Counted from the stretch's first letter, positions 46,505-59,500 are shown. The stretch: 64,000 bases of DNA from Fasciola hepatica (GCA_948099385.1 CANUEZ040000029.1:2883501-2947500); one strand, 5' to 3'. Program-made: numbers and translations. The notes: a model not told the origin generated them from the sequence alone.

Positions 46505-47856
46505 AAGAACCACGGGCAAGTAGAAATGGGCAGAAAGACGATCGTGTTAGTAGACCTTGAACAGGGCAACTGAATCATGGTTTCTTATTGGTAACAGTCA
46601 GTAATTTATGTAACCGAATGAGCAAAGTGGCAAGGGCAATGCCAGTCAGTTGGTGACTCGTGATACTACGGAATTTACGGAGACGGGCTGAAATGAGGAA
46701 GTGATAAGGCCTGCTGGGACACTGGGGATGCTGGGGAACTCAACACGTGCATTCGTTGATGACTTTGCCGGTGACTCAGGATGACGGACTAACTTGAGAA
46801 ATATAAGAAATACACAGTGCAATTTTTAAAATGAAACTGATAGGCTCTATACCGAAAATGAATCCATAACGAAGCTTTTAAAATGTCCATGCTTCAAAAT
46901 ATCTTTATCTATCTTTGGAAAACATCCTAAAATGTAGATCAGTAGTTTTTATTATGAACGAACGCTTACACTTCACCCAGAATATATTCTTCACTTACGG
47001 TTTCGATGAAAGCGTACAGGAAAAAGGATAAATTTGACCTTCCAGTTCATAAGGAATTTGTTGGTGATCCTCCACTTGCCTGTGATTACGTTACGTTTAC
47101 GGAAGGAACAAGTGAACTTCTGAACCGACGAATTCAAGAAGGCATGAGTCAGAAATTCGTCCCTTTGGCATGATAAGTAGGACAAGCGCTTTGGTAGGTG
47201 AATGATTGGAGTTTAGAATCTGTGAAAATCTTTTTGCTCAAATTTTGTCCATTGAATGAAGCTCTCCAAGTCAGGTAAGCAAATTGTATACTGGCTTTGA
47301 AGGAGCATGGATGAAAAGCTGACGTGTGCGGCAGAGTGCTCTGAATTCTTTTTTTAGGAAGATCGACAAAATCCACCGACAATACCCGCCGTGAAGTGGC
47401 TGAGTGGGCTGCTCCAAGTATTTCAGTATATTGATGTCCTTTTGAAATGAGGCTTCAGTTATCAAATTTCTTGTCCGGAAACCGTTTTCATTCTTTTTAG
47501 TCAGACGGACTCGAGGTACCGTTATATTTGGAATTCACTGCAGATAACGGCTAGAGGGCGGGTCGATGTCACCGGAGTACCTCAAAAAGTATCAAGTTCC
47601 ATTGAAGAATCTCCTCTGTCACCATTTCGATCGTGTGGAATCCGCACTTTATTAAGTGGTGTAGGTTGTGCGATTTCACTGGACTCTATCGGTGAGATTA
47701 GTCCAAGTATTACAAAATATGTTCTGCGCGAATAATTCGTCAGTTTTGTTATTACTCTATACTTGTTTACGTGCACACAACGAACTCGATCAACTAGCGC
47801 ATAAGGTTGAATCAGTATGATGCTAGTTTAATGTGGTTAGTTTGTGGACGATTCAG

Positions 47857-47898
<42 letters not shown>

Positions 47899-48825
47899 GT
47901 TGGAACTACGCAGACAGAAACAGTATCAACATCTAAGTCAGTTATTGGCAGTATTTGAATGGATGAGTTGACCGATAACCAAATGATTCATATACTTGGA
48001 CAAGTGAACATAGGGCACCATGTTAGTGATGTTCCGCTTCCTGCTCTGCCAAAGTGCTTCGGATAAGCGTGGACACAACCGGACGCCCCGTAGACTCATT
48101 TCTATCATGTGAGACCGTTTGACTGACCACTAATCAGATGCTACCTCGACCCGGTACTTAGATCGTTGAAGTAAGGTGCGATTTGTCTTCACTTGTAGTC
48201 CATCAGTCAGACCGATTATTGTCATACGGGTAGTTTCGAAAAGGATCTAATGATTCATCCTAACAACCCGTCGAACCACATGGACCACGATTTCACATTT
48301 AGTACAAGCACTGTGTTCGGCACTGTTTGCATAGCACACGAACTGACGTGGTTTGCCTATTTCTGACGAACACAAATGGGTCGAACTCTGAAATCTTAAA
48401 TGGCCCCCACAATGGTCACCCTTGGTCGGGACCCTCGATGTCGTTGCATAGTTATATTTAGTGATTATTGATCAGTGTGTCAGCCAGAATTGCGCAATAT
48501 CACTGAAGTAAACAGCTAGGTTATTCACAACTCATTACTTCATTACATCAATTGTTAATGCTTCCAAGGAAGAACAGCGAAGAGCTGCTCCACCGCAACC
48601 GAAGCCGAAATGTAAGAATTTTCCGGTGTGAGCCGGATTTTTAAATCGTCTATTGTTTCGGGAATCTAAAAACGAATGACATCCATTCAGCTATTTCACC
48701 TTTATGAGACACATCAAGTCGTATAATTTCATGATATTACGGTTTGACTGAATCATCTATTAGAGAGTTATTTTGTGGACTGATTTATATGCATTAGTGG
48801 ATAGTTTTGTATGCTTCTGTGCTAC
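46505..48825. other. No recognisable gene; (CA)n inside
   Basis: Minus-strand frames in three phases at 47465-46991 follow one another and could be one decayed ORF, but no family motif is visible. Otherwise nothing recognised apart from the microsatellite. Confidence 0.4.
47858..47896. repeat. (CA)19 microsatellite
   Basis: Uninterrupted CA tract. Confidence 0.98.
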
Positions 48826-48828
48826 TTA

Positions 48829-51060
48829 TGACTGACTATACATAAGACCTTTAGCGTTTCTGTTGTATCTACTTACCACCATATTGTGCACACTTGGGCC
48901 CAATTTATCAAAACCGCATATCACGTTTGGCTTGGCGTACGGAAATCTCATAATGTATTCACAAGACACGGAACTACTGGGTGTGTATTGTACTTTCAGC
49001 GAATGCGAGAACTATTTCGAACTTTCCCAACTCAGGTGTCTAACTAAAAATGGATTGAGTATTTACATGAAAACGGCTTTTTTCTGACTTTTCATTGGCA
49101 AAGTTGCATACGCATCGGTGAAAAATCTTGCGCTTTTGGGATTCTCCGGTGAATGCCTCCTATGACAAACTGAAAGCGCTTTCGTAACTCCATTTCAAAC
49201 CCTCTGATTTTTTTTTCCAGCTAAACGAGACAAGTTTAATTCCCCCGTCCGCACAGAGAACCAATCCGTTCGTGCATTCATTCTAGAACTTTAGACGCAA
49301 GCTTCAAAGTGTGATTATGGTGCGCAGTTGAATGAGCAACTTCGAGATTGTTTGGTTGCTGGAATAAATAAGCCAGAATTTCAACGGAGACCGCTAATTC
49401 AGACGGACCAAACATTTCAGGGCATTAGAACCAATTGTGAATAGTATCAGCATATCAAATCCACAATTGAAACTATGAGCGATGCAGTGTTGTTCAAATC
49501 AACCAGGTACTATAAATAAGTACTAGCAAAATTGTACCACCAATCAAACCTTCAGGTGGTTACCGCGCTAGTGATGTTTCTCCCAGGGGCCTAAGCAGTT
49601 CTCATGCGGTCGTGCTAGGAAAATGTGCTTTCTGTGGACGTCCACCTTCCCGGTTTTCTTGTTCACACGGAAACTCTAGGTGTTTTTCCTGGGGTAAGAT
49701 TGGTCATATACAGAGCGTATGTCGACAGCGTAAAGTTTATCTCATGGCTGTTAACCGAAATTTCACTACAGCTTCACTTGAAGAGGGATTTCCTTCCCTT
49801 GCTTTAGCTGTTGTCGACAATCTTTCTTCTCATGTTACTCAGACTTCGTTTACCCCTAATGGTAATTCTCATTAATTTATTATTGACAATGGGAATACCG
49901 GGCCTATCATTTCAAAATCTCATCTAGAGTTCCCCTGACTGTATTCAACCTACTGAAGTCACAATCCCAGGTATCACTGAACATTCTTTACGCATTATAG
50001 GTTCATGGATTATTTCGATTCAAGTTTCTAACTCTCCTCTCATTCCGAGTGAATTTTTAGATTCTCATTCCGGTCTGTTTATCCTGGGCCTAAAAATCTT
50101 TCGTCAGTTATCTGCTCGTATTTCGTTGTCTACCAATCAGAGCGATTTTTCCCGCCCTCGGAATTTCCACAAATGCATACACAAGCAACTTTTGAAACCA
50201 GGCAAATGGCTTCCGTAGCCAGTTTCATACAAACCATGGCAGCGTGTGCTTGCAGATTACTGTTGTTCTTTTTGGGGGCAAGTATTATACGCCGGTACTT
50301 GTCGATACAATTTCCGCTAGTCAGATGTATTTTGAACAGCGTCACCCACAGCCGAGTTCACACAGACTGCACTGCACGAAACGTTCATTAGAGAGGTGCC
50401 TCTAGCACTTGTTACAAACAACGATGCCCATTTATCGGCTAAGTCTCTTGATAATTGGTTGAAGGGACTTGGTTGTCTTCATTTGTGTACTGCTCCCCGC
50501 TACCCTCCTGAAGCAGTACCGAAATGCTTAACATAGTACCACTGGTAAGAGTCCAGCGTAGTTGTTCCAATCTCGTTGTTTGAGAACCAGTTTTGAACTT
50601 GTTTCTTCTGCTGATATAAGTTTTTTTCTTCAGAGAGAATGGTTCGCGGCCATCCGGTAGCATAATTCTGGCACGAAATGGCAATCGAATAGTAAGCACA
50701 CTTGTTGGTCATTGTTCGTCAACTCGTCGAAGACATATCGATCAAGTATAGTTCAACACAGAAGGCCAGTCTGAGAACAATTCCACAGTTGTTTTGCCCA
50801 CTTATACTCCTATTCCATATACTGACTTGACGTCTGGATCCAGCCAAGCATCTGAAGAATCTACTGTCAGAACAGTAAGAATACAAGCGACGCCTGCGAA
50901 GGAGTACAAACATCCGAAGCTAAATTCAACGTGTGGCTAACGTGGTGTTTATGAGTCACTATGCATGTAACTTTACCATTTCTGTTATATTCACTTACCA
51001 CGATATTCTACATGCATGTTCTGCGTACGCATAACACTATTTATCATAGCTTCTTTCCTC
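48829..51060 (+). mobile_element. Ty3/gypsy element with internal deletion (copy B), possible LTR remnants
   Basis: At 49620-49725 lies a gag nucleocapsid-like block (CAFCGRPPSRF then RCFSWGKIGHIQSVCR), with the second Cys of the knuckle replaced by Trp. The wider cysteine arrangement recalls CsRn1-type gag of flukes. A protease relic follows: FIIDNGNTGPIISKS (family D-T/S-G), IQPTEVTIPGITEHSLRIIG, FILGLKIFRQLSARISLSTN. At about 50202 it jumps straight to the integrase core (VLADYCCSFWG, then PTAEFTQTAL, VPLALVTNNDAHLSAKSLDN), so the whole RT-RNase H is missing. About 125 bases of integrase are also deleted near 50500. The pol end with LNSTCG stops near 50938. Similar words (TGACTGACTATACAT at 48829; TGAGTCACTATGCAT at 50952, then TTTCTGTT...CTTACCAC) suggest decayed LTRs. 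Confidence 0.75.
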
Positions 51061-51107
51061 CTCCAAACAAAGTGAACCGTGTTTTAATTTATACAACTTG
51101 AAGAAAC

Positions 51108-51352
51108 CTCTAATATTGACGTGGATGTAATGGACCAGTATAAAGAATCTCCATGTTGGACCATCCATTTTGGTGATCCAGAGCTTATTACCCATCCCAA
51201 ACTTTCTTTGCTCATCAGATCGAATGATTGTTCAAAATGGATCGACGGACTGTAGTGTACTAATACGCCTATATGGGTACACCAATCATCTGTTTGAGTA
51301 TCAAAAGAATCTAATGGAATGGTAGTAGACGAAAACCAGCGGAGGAGTGTGT
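51108..51352 (-). CDS. Candidate internal exon, unknown protein
   Basis: The acceptor CTATTCTCATTTTTTGGCAG is near-ideal (AG at 51353-51354). The following 245 bases are open: TLLRWFSSTTIPLDSFDTQT, DDWCTHIGVLVHYSPSIHFE, QSFDLMSKESLGWVISSGSP, KWMVQHGDSLYWSITSTSIL, ending E with a donor-like GAG/GTTTCT at 51107. The peptide is rich in Trp, Ser and aromatic residues in a globular pattern, unlike the transposon fragments. It lies just downstream of the gypsy element on the opposite strand. No family recognised. It could belong to the same minus-strand gene as the candidate at 46280-46497. Confidence 0.42.
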
Positions 51353-51359
51353 CTGCCAA

Positions 51360-52690
51360 AAAATGAGAATAGATATCCGCAATGATAATGAAGAAAAATG
51401 CCAATAAATAAACTCATAAATTGCGGTTCGAATTACCGGCTCCCGGATACCAAAATCCTCGCTTCATCTATCACCGTGGTCCAGATAGTGAAACGGTGAG
51501 TTCACAAAGCTGTATCGGATGCTTCAAAAAAGTGTAGACCAATGGTTTATCTCAGGTTACAAGAATTCAGTGACTCTGCCAACCGGAACGAATGGGCAGA
51601 GTCAGAACGATAGATTTACCCATAAATTTTATTGTTTCGTGATGCACAGTATTTGGTGTGTGTGTGTATGTGTGTGTGAAAAGTGTATTGATTGTGTACG
51701 TTCAAAAGTCAGTGCGAAGAAAAGAGCTTTATAAACATGAAAATGGGTGAAATTTTACCGGTACCTTCTACAAGGTAAAATTGATCACATAGTGTTAGGC
51801 TATAGACTGCATTGTTGACTATCGGTCGATATGATGGTGGGAGCATTGCTGAAGCAGTTGCTAAGCTTCAGTTCATGGAGTTTGCCCTTTTCTAGTGCTT
51901 CTGCATATTTGAAATGTGCCAATCCCCTTCGGCAGAGTTGCTCTTCAGCAAACCACAATAGGCAATTTGGTTTTGTGGTCATTCAGTGCCAGTTAACTTC
52001 CTTAGCCGCACGGACGAAATTATCATCAGAAACCTTTTCTGAATATTGTCATGGGTTTATTCATTCAACAACATCTAGCGAACGATATTTTCGGTAAATT
52101 GAATGAAAATAGTGAAATGTAGTGCCTGTAATATGTCAAATCACTGCACCATGTTTGCAATCAAATTTCTAGACGAGTGAGTTTCGGCTCCCGAACAATC
52201 CTTCTACTTCCGTCTCGAAGCGAAATGCAAACCGAATCCCTTTATTCGGTACGAACGAAAAGACCTGCGCTGGCTTTCAGACGCGGAAATGTATTGTTGA
52301 TAAGGAGTTATTAGTTTAGTACCGATACGACCTACATAAGTGAGGCAAACCACGGCAAAACACGAGGGAATAAACCAGGGCAATGGGAGTGGCTAGCAAA
52401 TAGGCGAAACTTGAAAACCGTTGTACGGGGATGGCTCAGTAAAATGCACTTGATCAAACCAAGTATCGGGCAAATGGTGGGGAACGTTCGTTGTGAACCC
52501 CACTAAAGTTGTGGCGTGAAAATACTTTCCTAGAAAATCATGAAATACGCCTGACTGAAAACTTTTAGTATTTTATCAAAAGTTACACGTTCGCTTAAGA
52601 CAAGTTCTTTTACCTGACCCCTCAATCGATCCTATATAGTTGTACCTATATCTTGAGAAACTTCGGTGTCAACCCGACAAACGAAGTGTA
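51360..52690. other. No recognisable gene
   Basis: Nothing recognised apart from a GT tract. Confidence 0.4.
51656..51678. repeat. Imperfect (GT)11 microsatellite
   Basis: GT tract with one ATG interruption. Confidence 0.95.
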
Positions 52691-52943
52691 TGATATCCTT
52701 TCTGTCACCGGATTAAGTCCATTTTTGATATGCCTTAGCGAGACCACACAACAGTAGGATAATAAAATTCGGGTCTTCGTTCGCGAGATCCTTGATGACG
52801 GGTGAGTCCACCAAAAGTTTCCTCCTCCGATTCATGGTTAGCTGCCGAACTGTCGGCTCCAGAGGAGAGCAAGAACACAGATCTCCAGTATCTGAGTATC
52901 CATCCCCGGGGTTTATCAAGCACTTGATTTGATTTGATTTGAC
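52690..52943 (+). mobile_element. 3' end of a LINE with (TGATT)n tail
   Basis: Ends with CCCCGGGGTTTATCAAGCAC followed by about three and a half TTGAT units (52921-52943), a 3' microsatellite tail typical of CR1-like non-LTR elements. The preceding 230 bases are non-coding or decayed 3' UTR. The element is heavily 5' truncated. Confidence 0.55.
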
Positions 52944-52944
52944 C

Positions 52945-55028
52945 CTATGCTAACTGAGGTAGAGGTCTATCAGAGTAACCCATTGCTCAAGATTCCCAGG
53001 TAAAGCTTTCAGAAAATCATGAAATTATAGCCCATTTATAATAGTCATGACATTCATTGAACTTCCGGGAAGCAGAGATGGCGACCCGGGGCTTAGAGAC
53101 CGAAAAAGATAGTGAGATCCACCAGGAAGACCAAGACACGTTAGCGAATATACTCGGCAGAGCTCAAAAGAGCAGAACTCAAAACGCTGGAGGAGCGCAA
53201 GGGCGTGCAGATGGGGTACACAGACAGAGCAAGTGGCGCCACCAATTTCGGTACTTGTTCAAATAAACAAATTTGTTAATTTTTGTAATCGTGTGTTGTA
53301 TCGGTAGCTCTACTGTACTTGACCCCACAGCGAGGTCTGTAAATGATATAACTTTTCAACCATGGGTGCATACTGATACAAACTTACAGATTGCAGGGAC
53401 GACCATTGCCTGTTAAATGATGGAGCCTGACTTTGGGAGTCGATTTTCTAAGTGCAGCGGATAGCTGTTTCGCTACCAATTCCAATGCGTTGGTTTTACT
53501 GGGAAAACCCTGCCGTTTTTTGCTCGAAAATGCCACTAGCACTTTTTTGGTAGTTAAAGGTGCATCATGCTGACATTTCTGTCCAAGTATCCCGCATTTG
53601 AATCTAAGTAATTGAAGACTATATAACCAGATAAAAATTCACTTCCATTAGTGGAAGTTCCTTTGGGTCGAAGATGGCCACGGATGAGTGCCGATAAAGC
53701 GTCGAAGGAATTTTGGAGGAAATAGACAGTCGTTGTGGTATAAAAGGATTATCAAGCTTTCCAAACCATGAATGGTACTGGCGAGGATATGTTCAGATGT
53801 AAACCGGTCTTGAGAAAGGCTACCCGCAGTAACCGAAAAGTCAGCTATCTAAAGTCGTTTCCAAACATTAAATACTTAAGTAAAACATATGACGTGGTGC
53901 ATTGTTTTTCCGACACACTGTAAACTGATTTTAGCTCCGATACATTGAGTTATTGAAGTTTGATTGATATACCGCTTTATATTAGATGTTGGGCTTTTTC
54001 TAGGGTTTGCACCCTTTTACAAGTGGTTGTGGAACGTCATGTAAATAAATCTTTCCTTCAGCATTGATTAATTAAGAAGAGTAGGAAATTTTCCTCATTA
54101 TTGCATCATTTTGGATCCGCATTCCGGGACCGCACCCATCTTGAACTAAACTTATTTCCTCGGGCGGAATGTGATACCGTAGCATAAACTACCAAGGGTG
54201 CAACTTGATCTGTTTGTTTTACTGATCTGTGGGTTGTGCTTATCCTCTAATCTCGCCTCCTTCCCTTCACAGATATAACCAAGGCGATGAATAACGATCC
54301 ATTGGAGTCAGCTGTCTGTGTTGAACTTGTGACCTGGTAGCAAGACTCAACGTCATTTATTCGCCCAGCACCCCTTGTTGTTTAACTGGACGTTGACTAC
54401 CAAACACTGTTGTCATTTGACCAAAGCTGTTACTCGCTATTGTCGCAAGCTCTTGCAAATGCACAGTAGCCGTCATGTTTCTCAAGTGAAGCCGATAAAA
54501 GCTTTTATGCGCCCAATGTCGGGTGATTTTTCAGCGTGTACGTGACTTATCGTGGAGTCCAAAAGAAAATTCAGTATAAGGGTTGATTAAAATGTGGAAT
54601 GGAATCGTGTAAGTAAGATGAGGCAGTAAACACACTTAGATTAACGGTGAAGGTGATTACTTGGTCGCGGTCTACCGGTAGGCGGGCAAGATAAATGGTG
54701 AGACTATTTCTATAGGTAGACATGTGTGTAGAAGAATTATTCTGAATTTTGGGTTAGTGGAAGAGCAGGAGATGGCTTTAAGGAGTGTGGACTGAAGACA
54801 ATGATTTGTGCCGGATAATAAACTGTTTTTAAGTTTGTCACAAGCAACAAAATACCTGTTAATGACAGAGTTGGTGAGAAAATCTTCAGTAATATTGCTA
54901 CCCCGGGAAAGCAAATTCAGTGACTAGGCGATACCATTAGAGTTTTCTCACTTTAAACCAGGAAGGATTACGGGGGAACAGTAAAGTCAATTAGGTATAC
55001 GATCATAAGGTAATTTTAGTAATCAAAA
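52945..55028. other. No recognisable gene
   Basis: A 69-codon frame at 53057-53266 is charged and repeat-poor without known features. A small perfect hairpin ACTTCCA/TGGAAGT lies at about 53642-53659. Nothing else recognised. Confidence 0.4.
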
Positions 55029-55308
55029 TGAACTGAACTGATAGGACGTGCTGAAATTGCCCCTTCCTAGAGCTATGCGAAAGCAGCAAGAATATCGTAG
55101 CTGCTGAATAGCACGTTAAATGTATTGCAGAACTGGTTTGTATATGGTAAACCAAGAAACGTATTTGGTAAACTAGGAGTTGGCCAATCACAGCGGGCTT
55201 TTTCCTGTACCTGTCCTGGACTATCCTGATTGGTTGAGGCTCGTCCGCGTGCGTGGCTGTGAAGCTGTACCTGGCCGTATCACGCGTGACAGCTGCTGAA
55301 TCACCACA
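55029..55308 (-). repeat. LTR-like dispersed repeat, copy 3 of 5
   Basis: Minus strand: TGTGGTGATTCAGCAGCTGT ... CCAATCAGG, GTGATTGGCC, CATATACAAACCAGTTCTGC ... CAGTTCAGTTCA. Closest in sequence to copy 1. It faces copy 4 head to head across 219 bases. Confidence 0.75.
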
Positions 55309-56510
55309 GTAATCCACGCTTTCTTAATCTGAACGACAGAGATGAAGGCCTCCTGACGTTAATAAAGACTGTTACAACGTGACGAATCCGAAAAAGTTCG
55401 TGAGTTACTTACTCCTAGGTAACTGGTGGAAGAAGGTTTGGGGAGATGTTGGTTATCAATGGAATGGCGTGTGATGTTTTTGAAAACATTTTGGTAGTAT
55501 GACCTACACTGAAGATTGAAGGGAGTTTGCGGTGATTTAGTCACCGTCACATGTGATAATGCCAGATACAACTTCGTAACTGTGCACGCGGACGAGTCAC
55601 AACCAATCAGGATGGCCGAGGACAGGTACGACTAAAGATCGCTGTGATTAGTCAACTTCTAGTTTACCAATTATTTTTTTGGTTTAACATATTTATATAA
55701 ACCTGTTCTGCGATAGAGGTATTGCACTATTCTGCAGCATTGCTCTTGGTATTTTGGTTTGCGTAGTTCTGCTTGGGAGCCGTTTCAATATGTTCTGTCA
55801 TTTCGGGCATTGGGAATAATTCAGCTCATCAACATAGTGTAGGACTTTAAGCTGGGGAAAATGGGAAGTAAACGAGTAACAGAGTTCATTCAAACTACTT
55901 TGAAGAAAATTCATACTTTCGTTTCCGTTTTTCGGACATCCGAATACAACATCTTCGGTGTATTTGCAGCCAATGAGATTAGGTGAAATGGACAGCCTAC
56001 TAATATAAAGGGAGAAAAGAAAAAAGGATAGAATGGTACGGTGAAAAACCCCAAAGTTAACTTGAACAGTAGATGATGGCTTCTTACTGTAGGAAGTAAA
56101 CTGTGTACTACTATGAAAGTAGCCACAAATGGTGCCTAAACTGCGACAGTCCATTCCATGATGATGTAGAATACGCATGAGAGTACCACAATGAACAGAA
56201 CCAAATGCTTTCGCATAGTCAAGAAAAATTCACTTCAAAATAAGGCCACTGCGATCAAGAGCAAAAGTGATAGAGTCAACAATGTAGCCAGTGATATCAA
56301 GGGTAGACTGTGGATCTGTAGGCCAATTGTGCACGGTCAGGAGAGTGAACTTGGGGAATTATGCGACGAAAAAGTAAATTCCCCAATACTTTCAACAAAT
56401 CAGATGTTCAGACCTGTTCTTCCCCAAGGATCGTCGGGAATATCGTTCTGGTTAACGTGTTCGCATAGTGTCGGGTATTGGAGTAACGGACTAGTGTTCC
56501 ACACGTAGTA
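55309..56510 (-). mobile_element. CR1-like LINE reverse transcriptase, interrupted
   Basis: Minus-strand frames give FRRIIPQVHSP (about 56370), DITGYIVDSITFALDRSGLI, a FLDYAKAFGSVHCGTLM-like block split by a frame change (about 56225-56165), SSTVQVNFGVFHRTILSFFL (family GVPQGTILSPFLF), FSLYISRLSI, CKYTEDVVFGCPKN (YADD decayed to YTED) and NFLQSSLNEL, ending near 55800. After a 273-base LTR-like insertion (55528-55800) the RT resumes: TKSPQTPFNLQCRSYY and SSTSYLGVSNSRTF (55527-55360; family YLGVxFSxDL). The loss of catalytic Asp, stops and the insertion make it dead. Confidence 0.8.
55528..55800 (+). repeat. LTR-like dispersed repeat, copy 4 of 5, inserted in LINE
   Basis: Plus strand: TGCGGTGATTTAGTCACCGT ... 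CCAATCAGG, TATTTATATAAACCTGTTCTG ... GTTCTGTCA. The TATA-like element is strongest in this copy. LINE RT coding is found on both sides, which fixes this as an insertion. Confidence 0.75.
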
Positions 56511-59500
56511 CAAAGGACTGACAAAGGCATTTACTGAGGAAACGACTCGATAAGGCAATTGAATTCATAGACGGTCTTTTTTACTTCATATCTTGTTCAA
56601 TATGGAGTAGGTTATGTGTACCTGAAATAAAAGTAATTTTAGCATCACATACTCCTCCTGGTGTATTTTCTCCCTGTTTCCTGTGTCTGCTGGTTGAGAA
56701 CGTTGTTTCTGTATCGTCCTTTTATACGCCTCAGAAACTTGAAAGTCCACAGTGAAATATTCGCGAGGACTATCGGTCTTTAACTGTCCTTTTATTCACA
56801 GTATTACTAGAATATGGTCGGAACACTGTATCAGCAATGCCGAGGCAGACCTAGGATGTTGAAAACAAAGAGCACCATCATTAGAGCAAGCGCTCAGTCG
56901 AATCAGCTTCATTTGATTGGGCGACGTGATGCTCATGACCACAATTGGCCTCCTTCAGTGCTCGTTGTTCTCCGAGGCAGTTAAAGGTTAGACAGTATGT
57001 TTAGGTGGTAAATCTCTGGCAAGAAGATATGATAATCTTGACCAAAGCACTTGACTGAATAGGATGAGCTGCCCTTCCGGGTGTGGGCCCACGAAATCCG
57101 ACCGCTGTGTGGTTAGAAACATTAGGTCCCATGACCAGGCTCCGCAGTCAGTTCATGGAGCTACATTCTGAATTGTTTCTTCGTACAAACGACTTTCGTT
57201 TGAAACATGTTTTTTTGGCTAACTCCTGATACTGCTATTTGATTTGCTGTCGACTAGACAATCCTTCGAGATGGCAAACCAAAACAGAACACACAAGCGC
57301 GTGGTTAGTGGTTGAAAGAACTGGTCCGAACTGGTTCTCCCATCCAATTATTTGTTTAACATAACAAAGTTTAGCAGTGCTTCCCTTGGAAGTTTGTGTT
57401 TTTTTAGAATCTGCAACCTCCCTGCCACCTACGTGTAACCAAGACCAACTAAGACTTGCGAGAGTCGTGGTTAAATCAGCCAACTCGCGAAAAACTGCAA
57501 AAAATGTATCATCTGCTATGATAACAACAGGATAGGATGAAATGTCGTGAAAAAGATTAGGTGAGTTTAGGGCGCCAAATCGCGCAAAGTGCCGAAGACT
57601 TTTCCGTCAGCTTAAACTTGTAGATACCTGTACATTTCCGACTTTTTCCATGATTTTCAACGTCCCTTGGTGCGACACTCCTTTGTTGTACCGACGTTTT
57701 AATGTGAAACACACACACCTTTTGGTCGTCAACTCCGCGCAATACAAAAAGGCTGTCAATAAATCCTTCATTCTGGCACGGTCTCATCTTCTGGTTTGGA
57801 GTGTCTTGGAATTATATCGGTCGGAACTAACTGTGAGAAACAAAACATTTTAGAAGCTTCAGCGGCGTCTCTTGGCACTTCGCTCGATACCATCCTGTTC
57901 TGTTCAACGGATGGCTGTCAGACCGAACTGAACTGAAGACATTGGCGGATACTGGCCCTTCGGCGCTCATTTCCTGATCACAAGGACACTGAACAACTGT
58001 GAGTTTGGGTCACACCCTTTGTTTCGTTTTAATTCTTAATGTACATACCCTTTTGGCCTTTTTATCACAGCACGCTCCTCCGCCCATCTTAGTTTGCTAG
58101 TGTCGTCTTAGATATTGTTGACAATAATTTAGTGTATCACATAGACAGAGTAGTACGCTACAAACTCACCTCACTAGCAGACTTCCAGATGTTTTCAAGT
58201 CTGGGATGTGAGCGGACCGGTTCCTGACCTAGGAAGTTCCAGATACGAAAGCAACATTCTGGTAAGGTTGATCGTATTTATGACCGCTTTGTAATGTTGA
58301 AATGTCATGGTCTTTGTTCGATTTTCCGGAATCTTCGGAAGGAAAATTCATTTAGTGTATGAGCCATATATCTACTCCCGTTCCAAGACTTCTAGCTGAG
58401 ATTTTTCTTCAACCAAAACTGCACAACATGCCTTCAAAAATCCTCGGAAGAAGGCTCGACGACTGAGGTCCAGCTTGCTTCTCCCAGAGTCGTACCAGTA
58501 GAAGGTAATTACATCGAGGCCGGCGAAATTAAACTGTTTCTCATTGTTAAATATTACATTATTTCACTTGGCTCTCCAAGTAATGTGGTTTCTGGCCCCT
58601 TTCTCTCGACTTTGAAAATAACGATCGATCACCCAAGGCAGTGATCATGCGGTGACCTCGATCATTCTGGGGAAATGAAATTTTTCCAGATATCCCTTTG
58701 AATTCGTATTTTCTGCGATCTCCTCCGAAGCTTGATTTTGACTACCAAGTTTTTTCTTCGGTTGCGTACGTCTTACTGAACTGACCTTCGCGAGGTTCCC
58801 GTCCACCATGCCCTTAAAACGTTCTAGGTTTTTGCCGATTTTACACGCTCGGTTCGTTTTCTCTTCATAGTTGCATTCGGTTGCTTTCTTTGTATTTCTC
58901 ATATCGGTACCCTTTGAGTGTCACGATATATGGAATGCACTATCGCATCTGTCTACCAACTCGAGCCTTTTCTATGCAGTCGGTTGAGGGGATTTCGTTG
59001 ATAGCTCTCTTGGACACGTTCTGAAGCTACAAGTCGAAAGTCTTCCACAGTTAATTCTTTCTGAACCGCAGATATCGTGCAGACTGTAGTTGTTCTACAG
59101 GCCATATGCTTAAATTCAGTTCTAGAAACCTCTGCAAATTCGATGCACTCGTAGGTTCTTCCGAAGCATCATGGAAGAGTTTTCTCATGCCCTGCGAGGA
59201 GATTTTTCTTTGAGTTATGCTTTCTGTCTTAGTCATATAGTGCTGAAAATCCTTCAGAAACTCGCTAATAACTATTTTCAATCTGGAAATTACATTGGAA
59301 ATCTGGCGTATGCTCATCCGTGATTCTCTAAGTGCCAGTTTTGTTCCTTGCTTCAGCTCAAAGAGCATTGGACTTGGCATCATCCCTCTATACTACCACT
59401 AATCAGAATCTGAGCCTGAGTGAAATTCCTTCACGAATCAATTGTGATGGGAGCAATGACCAACACTACATCCCTGAGCATTAAAAAGGAGTAATTAACG

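Noticed and set aside
46991..47465. Three successive minus-strand frames as one broken transposase or RT
   Set aside because: No RT, integrase or transposase motif could be identified in any frame.
53057..53266. gag-like charged frame followed by a TGGCGCC word suggesting a primer binding site
   Set aside because: No LTR, knuckle or protease nearby; a single short word is not evidence.
58645..59383. LINE ORF1 or coiled-coil gene
   Set aside because: Charged composition only; no zinc knuckle or recognisable motif.
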